DNA from: CFX5 sp964568485
Lineage (GTDB): Bacteria > Chloroflexota > Anaerolineae > Caldilineales > Caldilineaceae
Length of the DNA stretch: 12,897 bases
Reading direction: 5' to 3'
Assembly: GCA_964568485.1 (NCBI GenBank)
Contig: CAZMRA010000142.1
Coordinates: forward strand, 1-12,897
Under the pieces are notes generated by a model. It worked only from the letters and a program-made list of their open reading frames with translations. It was not told the origin of the DNA and made no database searches. The translations under genes were made by a program, and so were the position numbers. Each line of letters starts with the position of its first letter. Position 1 is the first letter of the stretch. Positions 6,423 to 12,897 of this stretch are shown here, piece after piece.

Positions 6423-6566
6423 TGCCCGGCTGGCTAGGGGATGACCACCTACGTAACATCAGTTACTGAGATATCGGCTGAAGTTTGCTAAATTGCTGAG
6501 GCGCATCCAAATGTTGCATCCGCTGCCTAGTAAGATTCGAATCTTATCTCTTTTGTTGAGTTTGTT
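6423..6566 (+). other. 144-bp gap between cdaA and the YbbR gene
   Basis: No gene is visible. The gap is long for two genes that are usually adjacent in an operon. It contains the 16-bp perfect palindrome at 6531-6546, listed separately. A weak GAG 8-10 bases before ATG 6567 is the only ribosome-site candidate. No convincing promoter hexamer pair was found by eye. Confidence 0.4.
6531..6546. promoter_or_regulatory. 16-bp perfect palindrome upstream of the YbbR/CdaR-like gene
   Basis: TAAGATTCGAATCTTA is its own reverse complement and lies 20 bp before ATG 6567. As DNA it has the shape of an operator for a dimeric repressor placed over the 5' leader. As RNA it gives a six-base-pair stem with a four-base loop followed by TCTCTTTTG, which could act as a weak terminator or attenuator between cdaA and the YbbR gene. 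The sequence does not decide between these. Confidence 0.45.
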
Positions 6567-8027
6567 ATGCGTGTGAACCGGAATGTGCGTTCCTGGTGGC
6601 GCCGCTTTATCGGTCACTTAGGTACACTGTTGCTTTCGATCATCATGGGGCTGATTGTTTGGCTGATTGCCATCAACCAACAAAACCCGCTGGTGACACA
6701 ACCCTATAACGAAGCGCTGCCAATCGAGGTGCGCGGATTGGCAGCTGACTTGGCGCCGGCGCGTACACTGGCGTTATCGCCAGTTCAGTTGGAGCTACAG
6801 GCTCCTCGTACATCCTGGGATCGGCTGCGTCGAAATGCGATTTCAGTCTACGTAGATCTCAGTGAGTTGCGCGAGGGGACTCATGAGGTGCCTATCGCCG
6901 TCTCGATTGCTGATCCGGAAGTGGTGGTGGTTGAACAAAACCCCTCGACATTGGAGATTCAGCTCGATAAGATTATCACTCGCACCCTACCTGTTGAGGC
7001 AGTAGTCACTGGTAATGCTGGGGATGGTTATAATTACGAAGCAGGCACGGCGGTCACCAATCCGGCTGAAGTGACGATTAGCGGCCCGGCGAGTCAAGTG
7101 GCGCAAGTCGCTGCCGCCCGGACGAATATTTTCTTGAATGGTGAACAGGGGCAAGTGACCCGACCTCAGACTGTGGAATTGCTGGGAACGCAAAATAACA
7201 CGGTTAAGGTGCGGCCGAGTACGGTTCAGGTAAGTGTGCCGCTACAACCCTGGCGAAACCGCAAACAGGTCCCGGTGCGGGTCAACCTAGTTGGCTCCCC
7301 GGCTGAGGGGTATCGTCTGCTCGGCTTGCCGCAAGTGGAGCCCAGTATGGTCACCTTGGTCCTCGAGGGTGAGGATAATTCTAGCAATCGCGCCCTGCTG
7401 AATAGCATCGGCTTGGTCGAAACCGAGCCTTACACCATCACTGGTGCAACCGGTGAGATGCGTGCCCGCTTGAATCTGAATATCGATAGGGACGTCCTCT
7501 ATGTGGCCGAAGGGACAACCGTCGATGTAGTTGTGAATGTTGTGCCTGTGGAGAATAGTGACCGTATTACCCTGAAGCCAATCGTGCGGGGGTTGGGGCC
7601 CAACTTGGTGGCTACGCCAACCGTGAGCACTGTAGAAGTGATTGTAACTGCACCGCAACGGATTTTAGATGCGCTGGAATTGGATGATGTGTTTGTGATC
7701 CTGGACCTGACCAATCGCCTACAGGGGACCCATGTGATCATCCCGCAGGTGGTCTATCCCGATGATATTCGCTTGGATGGTGTCTGGCCTGAGACCGTTG
7801 AAGTGGTGGTCAGTCCGGCTATCACACCGACGTTGGGCCTGACCGATACAGCGACCGTGACCAGTACGACAACGGTGACTCCAGCAGAAACGCTGACGAC
7901 CGCGGCCGAGCTGACCGCAACCGCTCCGCTCACCGCATCATCAACCGTGACTGAGACGGTCCCATTGACTGTTACCAGGACACAAAGACAACCGGCTGCT
8001 CGCACCGCGACACCCGAGGAGGAATAA
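6567..8027 (+). CDS. cdaR: YbbR/CdaR-like membrane-anchored protein with Thr-rich C-terminal tail
   Basis: This 486-residue protein has a short cytoplasmic N-terminus (RNVRSWWRRF), one membrane helix at about 17-36, and an extracytoplasmic region. That region reads as four successive YbbR domains at about 45-133, 138-225, 233-327 and 335-416; the recurring feature is the beta-rich P-x-x-V-x-V-x pattern with segments such as PSTVQVSVPLQPWR and PSMVTLVLEG. YbbR proteins next to CdaA bind the cyclase and modulate c-di-AMP output. After about residue 418 comes a 60-residue Thr/Ala/Val-rich tail ending in ATPEEE, not part of the YbbR fold and probably a low-complexity surface or wall-spanning segment. 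Position downstream of cdaA supports the call. The final codons carry the AGGAGG ribosome site of der, which starts one base after the stop, so der is translationally linked to this gene. Confidence 0.88.
   Translation: MRVNRNVRSWWRRFIGHLGTLLLSIIMGLIVWLIAINQQNPLVTQPYNEALPIEVRGLAADLAPARTLALSPVQLELQAPRTSWDRLRRNAISVYVDLSELREGTHEVPIAVSIADPEVVVVEQNPSTLEIQLDKIITRTLPVEAVVTGNAGDGYNYEAGTAVTNPAEVTISGPASQVAQVAAARTNIFLNGEQGQVTRPQTVELLGTQNNTVKVRPSTVQVSVPLQPWRNRKQVPVRVNLVGSPAEGYRLLGLPQVEPSMVTLVLEGEDNSSNRALLNSIGLVETEPYTITGATGEMRARLNLNIDRDVLYVAEGTTVDVVVNVVPVENSDRITLKPIVRGLGPNLVATPTVSTVEVIVTAPQRILDALELDDVFVILDLTNRLQGTHVIIPQVVYPDDIRLDGVWPETVEVVVSPAITPTLGLTDTATVTSTTTVTPAETLTTAAELTATAPLTASSTVTETVPLTVTRTQRQPAARTATPEEE
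8017..8022 (+). promoter_or_regulatory. Strong ribosome binding site of der within the end of the YbbR gene
   Basis: AGGAGG, a full match to the core anti-16S sequence, sits six bases before ATG 8029 and overlaps the last Glu codons of the YbbR gene. It is the strongest ribosome site in the window and fixes the der start. Confidence 0.85.
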
Positions 8028-8028
8028 A

Positions 8029-9423
8029 ATGCAACAACAAAAACCAGTGGTGGCGCTAGTTGGGCGACCGAACGTCGGCAAATCGACCTTATTTAATCGA
8101 CTAGTCGGGCGCCGCACCGCCATTGTAGAAGATTTGCCCGGCACCACGCGCGACCGCATCTATGGCGATAGTTATTGGAATGGCGTCGGCTTCACGGTGA
8201 TCGACACCGGTGGGCTCGAAGCACCCAATGAATTTGGCGCAACTCGGCCGCGCCAGGCTGATAGCCCACCCTTGGCGGTGGACTCAGCGCCATTCGTGAC
8301 CTACATTCAAAACCAAGCCGCTGTGGCCGTCAACGAGGCTGATGTCATTCTGCTGGTCGTAGATGGCAAAGAGGGGCTCACCGCGGCTGATCAAGATGTG
8401 GCCGAATTGCTGCGCCGCTCAAACAAACCAATCTTTGTGGTGGTTAACAAAACCGAGAGCACGGCCCGCCAATTCGACGCACTCGAATTCTGGAACCTAG
8501 GTCTCGAGCAGCCCTATCCCATCAGCGCCTATCATGGCGATGGCGTGGGTGATTTGCTCGATGCTGTGGTGCAGGCATTGCCCGCCTACCCCGATGATCA
8601 AGCTGAAGAGCCGAGCATCGGTATCACGATCGTTGGTCGGCCCAATGTTGGCAAGAGCAGCTTGCTCAACGCTTTGTTGGGCAGTGAGCGCGCCATTGTC
8701 AGCGATGTGCCTGGCACTACACGCGACCCCATCGATACGCAGCTGGTCTATCATGGTGAGAAGATCACCCTGATCGACACTGCGGGGATCCGGCGGCGCG
8801 GTAGTGTGGAGCGCGGCATCGAACATTACAGCGTGTTGCGCAGTATGCGCAGCATCGACCGGGCCGATGTCGTCCTCCTGTTAGTTGACGCCACCGAGGG
8901 TGTGACTGCACAAGATACCCATGTGGCTGGCTATGTGCTGGAAAAATACAAAAGCGTAATTGTCATCGTCAATAAATGGGATCTTTTGGAAAAAGACGAA
9001 CACACCATGGTGGCCTATTCCCGCCAAGTGCGTGAAGATCTCAAGTTTATTGACTATGTCCCCGTCGTATTTATCAGCGCCAAAACTCGGCAGCGGGTCC
9101 ACCAAGTTTTGCCCATGGCTCTTGATGTCGTGGCTGCACGTCGCCATCGCCTCAGTACCAGCGAATTTAATAACTTGTTGCGAGATGCCTATGATGCCAT
9201 TTCACCGCCTAACCGCAATGGCCGACCACTCCGCATCTACTATGGTACCCAAGTGGACACCGATCCACCCAGCTTTGCCATCTTTGTCAATGATCCGGCT
9301 ATCATCCATTTCTCGTATGAGCGCTATCTGGAAAATCGCATCCGCGAGTACTATCCCTTTATCGGTACGCCGATTCGGCTCTTCTTCCGGAGTGGGCGAG
9401 ATGAACGTTATGGCAGCACGTAG
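8029..9423 (+). CDS. der: Ribosome biogenesis GTPase Der (EngA)
   Basis: Der is the tandem-GTPase that matures the 50S subunit. The first G domain (about 5-185) has GRPNVGKST (12-20), PGTTRDR (37-43), DTGGLE (59-64) and NKTE (140-143). The second (about 196-370) has GRPNVGKSS (203-211), PGTTRDP (228-234), DTAGIRRRG (250-258) and NKWD (315-318). A KH-like domain (about 375-455) ends with IGTPIRLFFRSGRDE. The length of 464 is slightly above the common 435-450. The extra residues lie after DTGGLE (about 65-95, EFGATRPRQADSPP), so the first switch-II region is unusually long. The first G domain carries NKTE instead of the usual NKxD, a conservative swap at the guanine-specificity residue. It starts one base after the YbbR gene with an excellent ribosome site. 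The gene looks complete and functional. Confidence 0.97.
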   Translation: MQQQKPVVALVGRPNVGKSTLFNRLVGRRTAIVEDLPGTTRDRIYGDSYWNGVGFTVIDTGGLEAPNEFGATRPRQADSPPLAVDSAPFVTYIQNQAAVAVNEADVILLVVDGKEGLTAADQDVAELLRRSNKPIFVVVNKTESTARQFDALEFWNLGLEQPYPISAYHGDGVGDLLDAVVQALPAYPDDQAEEPSIGITIVGRPNVGKSSLLNALLGSERAIVSDVPGTTRDPIDTQLVYHGEKITLIDTAGIRRRGSVERGIEHYSVLRSMRSIDRADVVLLLVDATEGVTAQDTHVAGYVLEKYKSVIVIVNKWDLLEKDEHTMVAYSRQVREDLKFIDYVPVVFISAKTRQRVHQVLPMALDVVAARRHRLSTSEFNNLLRDAYDAISPPNRNGRPLRIYYGTQVDTDPPSFAIFVNDPAIIHFSYERYLENRIREYYPFIGTPIRLFFRSGRDERYGST

Positions 9424-9500
9424 ACCTTGGTCTAACGTGGGTGTGGTGGTCAAGCCTGGTGTGTGCAGCAGAAATTGCAGCATTCGTAGCTAAAAGTTGA

Positions 9501-10457
9501 ATGATGAAGCGACTGCGCGTTTATAAAGTTGAATTGCTCCTCGTGATGGTGTTGCTGGCCGCTGTCGGTTTTTTTGCCTATCTTGGCTCTGGCTTGATGC
9601 GATCCGCCGCATCAACTCTGGAGTTTTCGGGTGACCGGGCACTGGAACAAGCCACTCGTCAGCTAGAATTTGGTGCTCGGGTCACCGGTACCGAAAATAG
9701 CACCAATATGGGTGATTGGTTGGCCGAACAATTAGTACGGATGAATTGGAATGTGCTGATTGAGCCATTTCCCGTTGCCAATACACTACAAGCCCGCAAT
9801 ATCATCGCTGTGCGAGAGAGCCAAACGCCGAATGCCCAGGCGATCATCATTGGTACACACTATGATAGTCGCCTTGCTGCCGACGCCGATGCAAATCCGG
9901 CGAATCACACTTTGGCGACGCCAGGAGCAAACAGCGGGGCTGCTGGTCCGGCGCTGCTCTTGGAGTTGGCCCGCACGCTGGATGTTCCCGCCAGTGGTCA
10001 CACCATTTGCTTGGTCTTTTTTGATGCCGAGGAAAATGGTGGACTTCCCGGTTGGGAACCCTATTTGGGCAGTCGCTACTTTTTGAACCGCCTAGAGGAA
10101 GTGCCGCGTTGTTTGAACCCGCGCTTCGCGGTGATCTTAGATCTGGTTGGGAATACAGGCCAGAATCTCTTCATCGAACAAACGGGAGATGCGGACTTGA
10201 GCCGCTCGATTTGGCAAGTGGCCGCCGAAGCCGGTTTTGGGGATCGCTTCCAGAATCAAGCCCGTTGGGCGATGACCTCATCGCACACGAATTTCCAATC
10301 TGTGGGCATTCCTGCCAGTGTCATCGCCGATTTTGACTACCCTTATCGCCATACGCTTGAAGATACACTCGACAAGCTCAGTGCGGAAAGTCTCGAGGCG
10401 GTTGGGCGCACGCTCGAAATCTGGCTGGAAAATGGCGCACCACTGCGCGCCGAATAA
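9501..10457 (+). CDS. Membrane-anchored M28 peptidase / glutaminyl-cyclase-like protein with altered metal site
   Basis: This 318-residue protein has an N-terminal membrane helix (about 12-29) that anchors an extracytoplasmic M28-fold domain (about 45-312). Family landmarks are GTHYDSR (118-124, H120), PGANSGAAGPALLLELAR (141-158), VFFDAEENG (172-180), LDLVGN (213-218), DFDYPYRHTLEDT (277-289, H284) and DKLSAESLEAVGR. These fit the bacterial glutaminyl-cyclase-like branch, which converts N-terminal Gln to pyroglutamate or acts as an aminopeptidase. The usual GAND metal aspartate is Ser145, the acidic residue ending DxVGD is Asn218, and the catalytic Asp of the (S/D)DH motif is Ser261 (SSHTNF). 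H120, E177/E178, D214 and H284 remain. Activity is therefore doubtful, although the gene is otherwise intact. ATG 9504 is an alternative start; the ribosome site is weak. It ends nine bases from the convergent lipoprotein gene. Confidence 0.85.
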   Translation: MMKRLRVYKVELLLVMVLLAAVGFFAYLGSGLMRSAASTLEFSGDRALEQATRQLEFGARVTGTENSTNMGDWLAEQLVRMNWNVLIEPFPVANTLQARNIIAVRESQTPNAQAIIIGTHYDSRLAADADANPANHTLATPGANSGAAGPALLLELARTLDVPASGHTICLVFFDAEENGGLPGWEPYLGSRYFLNRLEEVPRCLNPRFAVILDLVGNTGQNLFIEQTGDADLSRSIWQVAAEAGFGDRFQNQARWAMTSSHTNFQSVGIPASVIADFDYPYRHTLEDTLDKLSAESLEAVGRTLEIWLENGAPLRAE

Positions 10458-10466
10458 CGTGCGCCT

Positions 10467-10970
10467 CTAAGGCCGATCATAGGCCAGTTCGGCGATCCAC
10501 CAGCGGTCAGCTTGCCAAACAAAGCGCCATTGATCGATCCCGTGGGTCGCCGTAGCAACACCATCCTCCACGTGGATTTCCAGTCCGGCGAATTGTTCCA
10601 GCGGTGGGGGCGGGTTAGGAAAGACGGCGACTCGATAGCGATCCAACACTGCGGCTCGCCCAGACCAGATCCGGTCATCCTCCGGTGTAGTCGTGGCCCG
10701 ACCATCCACGATTCGGCCTTCCTCGGCCCATAGCTCGGCCAGTAATGGTAGATCCTCTGCCCGAGATGCGTCTCGTTCAAGCAGGATCAATTGTTGAACC
10801 GCTTCCTCGGCTGCGCTGGGCAAAACCAACGGGGTAGGTTGTGGCCCCGAACGAAATACATTTTGAGATGGTGGTGGCAGCGTGGCACACGCCGTTAGGA
10901 ATAGGATCAAAGTACAGCCGAGCCACTGCCGCCACTTTGGAGAACGTTCTTGGTTGGTAAGGAGTCTCAT
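10467..10970 (-). CDS. Putative lipoprotein with NTF2/SnoaL-like domain
   Basis: This 167-residue protein has a lipoprotein signal peptide: basic N-terminus (to about residue 14), hydrophobic core, and lipobox LTAC with the lipidated cysteine at residue 28. After a Pro-rich spacer (about 31-51) comes an NTF2-like alpha+beta cone at about 53-167. It is recognised by the helix AAEEAVQQLILLERDASRAE, the AELWAEEGRIVDG strand, IWSGRAAVLDRY, and the terminal QWRFVWQADRWWIAEL strands. Such domains often bind small hydrophobic ligands, but no catalytic residues can be assigned. The stop is TAG. ATG 10968-10970 is the only sensible start before the lipobox, and it lies two bases from the start of lgt on the opposite strand. 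Only a weak G-rich ribosome site precedes it. The gene meets the M28-like gene tail to tail. Confidence 0.75.
   Translation of the reverse strand: MRLLTNQERSPKWRQWLGCTLILFLTACATLPPPSQNVFRSGPQPTPLVLPSAAEEAVQQLILLERDASRAEDLPLLAELWAEEGRIVDGRATTTPEDDRIWSGRAAVLDRYRVAVFPNPPPPLEQFAGLEIHVEDGVATATHGIDQWRFVWQADRWWIAELAYDRP
10959..10964 (+). promoter_or_regulatory. lgt ribosome binding site inside the divergent lipoprotein gene
   Basis: AAGGAG lies eight bases before ATG 10973 of lgt, overlapping codons 3-4 of the minus-strand lipoprotein. It sets the lgt start, and it means that the lgt promoter and leader must lie within the lipoprotein coding region. Confidence 0.75.
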
Positions 10971-10972
10971 GT

Positions 10973-11914
10973 ATGAACCCCGTGATCTTTGAACTGGGGC
11001 CGCTGTCGCTGCATTGGTATGGCGTCTTTATTGTTGGGGGCGCTGTGTTGGCGGCATGGATCTCGAGTTTGTATGCCAGCAAAGCGGGTGAAGATCCTGA
11101 TCATATTTGGAACCTACTCGCTTGGACATTGATTCTCGGCATTATTGGTGCTCGCTTGTATCACGTCTTTAGCTCGCCAGCCGATGGACTCGGTTGGGCT
11201 TATTATCGCGAAAATCCCGGCGATATCTTTAATTTCTGGAACGGTGGTTTCCGTGGTTTGGGCATTTATGGCGGGCTAGTCGGGGGGATTCTGGCAATTG
11301 TGCTGTATTGTTGGCGCTACCGCTTAAACCCGCTGCGTTATCTGGATTTTGTGGCGCCGAATGTCTTGTTGGCGCAGGCGATCGGGCGGATGGGCAACTA
11401 TGCCAACCAAGAATTGTATGGGCCGCCAAGCGATCTCCCCTGGGCCTTTCACATCAACCCGGCCTATCCCTGCCAGATCCCAGCGGGGGCACCGGCCTTC
11501 CCCCAGATTTGCGGTCAGCCCAATCTAACTCCTGAAACCATTCAATGGTATGCCACGCACGGCTTTCATCCCACCTTCTTCTACGAGGCGATTTGGAATT
11601 TGGTGATGTTTGGGTTGCTGGCATGGATCATCTGGCGTTTTGGGCAACGATTGCGCCGGGGAGATGGGGTCCTGCTCTATTTGATCGCCTATCCGCTAGG
11701 CCGCTTTTGGGTGGAAATGTTCCGGCCCGACGCTTGGGTAATGGGCAATTTGGCAACCGCCCAGTGGATCGCCATTGGCTGCGTACTCTTTGCCGGGATC
11801 ATGCTCTTTGTCCGCCATCGCAATTGGTCGTGGCAAGATCATCCCGAAGAGCGCCTGAACGCACCGATCACGAACGCCCCCCAGGCAGGTAATCCAGCTG
11901 CCGTCGCCCCGTAA
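10973..11914 (+). CDS. lgt: Prolipoprotein diacylglyceryl transferase
   Basis: Lgt is the integral membrane enzyme that attaches diacylglycerol from phosphatidylglycerol to the lipobox cysteine, the first step of lipoprotein maturation. The protein has 313 residues. The N-terminal LSLHWYGVF (11-19), GARLYHV (59-65) and GLGIYGGLVGG (95-105) match conserved blocks. The Lgt signature is clear as IGRMGNYANQELYG (137-150). HPTFFYEAIWNL (199-210) and GRFWVEMFRPD (243-253) supply the other conserved Glu and Arg residues. About seven membrane helices are expected, with a long polar loop at about 150-198 that carries two cysteines (C167, C180). The C-terminal 30 residues are hydrophilic and variable. 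AAGGAG eight bases upstream supports the start. A hairpin terminator follows. The head-to-head neighbour encodes a lipoprotein, a natural substrate, though proximity does not prove a special link. Confidence 0.96.
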   Translation: MNPVIFELGPLSLHWYGVFIVGGAVLAAWISSLYASKAGEDPDHIWNLLAWTLILGIIGARLYHVFSSPADGLGWAYYRENPGDIFNFWNGGFRGLGIYGGLVGGILAIVLYCWRYRLNPLRYLDFVAPNVLLAQAIGRMGNYANQELYGPPSDLPWAFHINPAYPCQIPAGAPAFPQICGQPNLTPETIQWYATHGFHPTFFYEAIWNLVMFGLLAWIIWRFGQRLRRGDGVLLYLIAYPLGRFWVEMFRPDAWVMGNLATAQWIAIGCVLFAGIMLFVRHRNWSWQDHPEERLNAPITNAPQAGNPAAVAP

Positions 11915-11923
11915 GGATCAGCG

Positions 11924-11956
11924 GCATCGAGGAAGCTCGGCCTTCCTCGATGCTTT
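11924..11956 (+). terminator. Intrinsic terminator after lgt
   Basis: GCATCGAGGAAG (11924-11935) and CTTCCTCGATGC (11942-11953) form a perfect 12-bp stem with a 6-nt loop (CTCGGC), followed by TTT. It begins nine bases after the lgt stop and lies just before the end of the convergent DUF503 gene, so it may block transcription from both sides. The T-tract is short on the plus strand and absent on the minus strand. Confidence 0.7.
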
Positions 11957-11971
11957 CCATGCAGTCACTCC

Positions 11972-12259
11972 CTAGGCCAGCATTTCGATCTCATAGTCGA
12001 CCAGTTGCGCGTCCAGTCGCCAGCCTTCCACTAGATTGGCTACCAGTTGTAGATGCCGGTGGGCTTGTGCCCCATCATGGCTGACGCAGACCACGGCCAG
12101 GACCGCTCGCGTCCATTCATCTTGCGCATCCGCTTCGCAGACCGATACATTAAACTCGCGGCGAATCCGCGCGATCACTGGTTTGATAATCCCTCGTTTT
12201 TCTTTCAAGCTGGCGACCAGCGGCAGGTACAATTCAATCGTTAAAAGTCCGATAGTCAT
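11972..12259 (-). CDS. DUF503 (YlxP-like) protein
   Basis: From ATG 12257-12259 this is a 95-residue protein that matches the DUF503 family in length and pattern. It starts MTIGLLTIELYLPL, followed by the conserved SLKEKRGIIKPVIARIRREFNVSVCE block, then DEWTRAVLAVVCVS and a closing helix and strand ending in VDYEIEML. The family is a small ferredoxin-like fold found beside rbfA/infB in many bacteria as YlxP and thought to act in translation or ribosome assembly; its role is poorly defined. An alternative GTG start at 12320-12322 adds 21 residues. It has GGAG nine bases upstream and lies 15 bases after the upstream stop, whereas the ATG has no visible ribosome site. I prefer the ATG because the family starts there, but the longer form is possible. 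It is probably co-transcribed with the upstream lipoate-family gene. Confidence 0.85.
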   Translation of the reverse strand: MTIGLLTIELYLPLVASLKEKRGIIKPVIARIRREFNVSVCEADAQDEWTRAVLAVVCVSHDGAQAHRHLQLVANLVEGWRLDAQLVDYEIEMLA

Positions 12260-12337
12260 GGAATCAGGGTTGGGTTGCAATCCAGCCTGGATGGGCGTAA
12301 GTGCTGATGCGTGAAATAACACGCACTAGGGCTCCGC

Positions 12338-12897
12338 TTAATAACTCTCCGTCCATGTTGGATTGGCATATTGTTCACGGATCAACTTCCCCGCAGCGCT
12401 GATCTCAGCGGGCCGCAAAGCACCAGGTTCACAGTGCAAATTTAAGGTCTCGGTAAATCCTTGCACCAGCGCGGGCACTACTTGTTCGAATTGAACAGAA
12501 GGATGGTCATCGGGCAGACCGAGTGCTTGGGCCAAGGTACCAGCACGAGCCGCTAATTGGGCGCGTAAGCCCTCTCTTTGGTCGTCGGGCAATGCTAATA
12601 CATCGATCAACCGCGTGATGTCGCCGACCAGGGGCAAACTTCCATGCTGCAACACATACTTGGCACGGCGGCTCTGCGCACTCCCAATTAACTTGCGGCC
12701 ACCAGCGGTGATCTCATAGGCACTGGGCACTTCAAAACAGGCAGCTGAGACATCCGGCCCGGTGCGGGTGCCCCCGTCCGCTTTATCAGCGCTCAGCCCG
12801 AGTCTCTGGAGACCGGCAAGCAACGCATTGCTCAGCCGCAAATAGGCATCCATTACGCCACCTTTGACGCGCGGTTCGTTGCTTGGAGCAGCGATCG
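12338..12897 (-). CDS. Lipoate-protein ligase A / octanoyltransferase LipM-like, C-terminal part
   Basis: The minus-strand frame is open past ATG 12851-12853 to the window edge. The residues before that Met (PSNEPRVKGGV) fit the family, so the true start lies outside the window. About 186 residues are visible. Hallmarks of the biotin/lipoate ligase-transferase fold are RVKGGVMDAYLRLSNALLAG, then ACFEVPSAYEITAGGRKLIG, which carries the Cys that is the acyl-enzyme nucleophile in LipM-type octanoyltransferases, and SAQSRRAKYVLQHGSLPL. The rest is the helical C-terminus. These enzymes attach octanoate or lipoate to lipoyl domains such as GcvH and the 2-oxoacid dehydrogenase E2 subunits. The retained Cys suggests LipM-type transferase rather than ATP-dependent ligase, but the N-terminal half is needed to decide. 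DUF503 follows in the same direction. Confidence 0.85.
   Translation of the reverse strand, partial: IAAPSNEPRVKGGVMDAYLRLSNALLAGLQRLGLSADKADGGTRTGPDVSAACFEVPSAYEITAGGRKLIGSAQSRRAKYVLQHGSLPLVGDITRLIDVLALPDDQREGLRAQLAARAGTLAQALGLPDDHPSVQFEQVVPALVQGFTETLNLHCEPGALRPAEISAAGKLIREQYANPTWTESY

Noticed and set aside
8960..9493. 177-codon plus-strand frame overlapping the end of der
   Set aside because: The der frame is fully supported by motifs to its end. This frame is low-complexity in another phase and has no domain.

Overview
The window looks like a chromosomal housekeeping segment of a bacterium from the phylum Chloroflexota (class Chloroflexia is my best guess). The reasons are mid-50s GC by eye, Thr/Pro-rich tails on exported proteins, a multi-domain YbbR protein next to a CdaA-type diadenylate cyclase, and the overall style of the proteins. 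This placement is by inspection, not by a search. I see no insertion sequence, prophage, CRISPR array, tRNA or rRNA, and no obvious accessory island. I did not find a convincing undescribed multi-gene system; the anomalies are at the level of single genes and sites.

Layout. 1-394: 3' end of a cyclase-family (PF04199) gene on +. 395-475: a perfect 17-bp inverted repeat between two converging genes. 476-760 (-): a small exported Ser/Pro/Leu-repeat protein. 761-853: a shared divergent promoter region. 854-1807: diacylglycerol-kinase-like lipid kinase. 1897-3549: a two-gene unit, an unknown polytopic membrane protein that looks leaderless followed 3 bp later by an HD-domain phosphohydrolase. 3677-4492: fumarylacetoacetate-hydrolase-family enzyme with a probable terminator. 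4601-5578: ornithine carbamoyltransferase (argF). 5640-6422: diadenylate cyclase cdaA, broken by one in-frame TAG. 6567-8027: YbbR/CdaR-like protein. 8029-9423: ribosome-assembly GTPase Der, 1 bp downstream. 9501-10457: membrane-anchored M28/glutaminyl-cyclase-like protein lacking key acidic residues. 10467-10970 (-): NTF2-like lipoprotein. 10973-11914: lgt, whose start codon lies 2 bp from the divergent lipoprotein start. 11924-11956: terminator hairpin. 11972-12259 (-): DUF503 (YlxP-like). 12338-12897 (-): C-terminal part of a lipoate/octanoate ligase-transferase running off the window.

How the genes relate. cdaA and the YbbR gene form the usual c-di-AMP synthase/regulator pair, so the stop inside cdaA is the most consequential observation. 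Lgt would lipidate the cysteine of the lipoprotein encoded head-to-head with it, although every lipoprotein in the cell is an Lgt substrate. Der and the YlxP-like DUF503 protein are both linked to ribosome biogenesis or translation. The rest are unrelated metabolic or hypothetical genes placed side by side.
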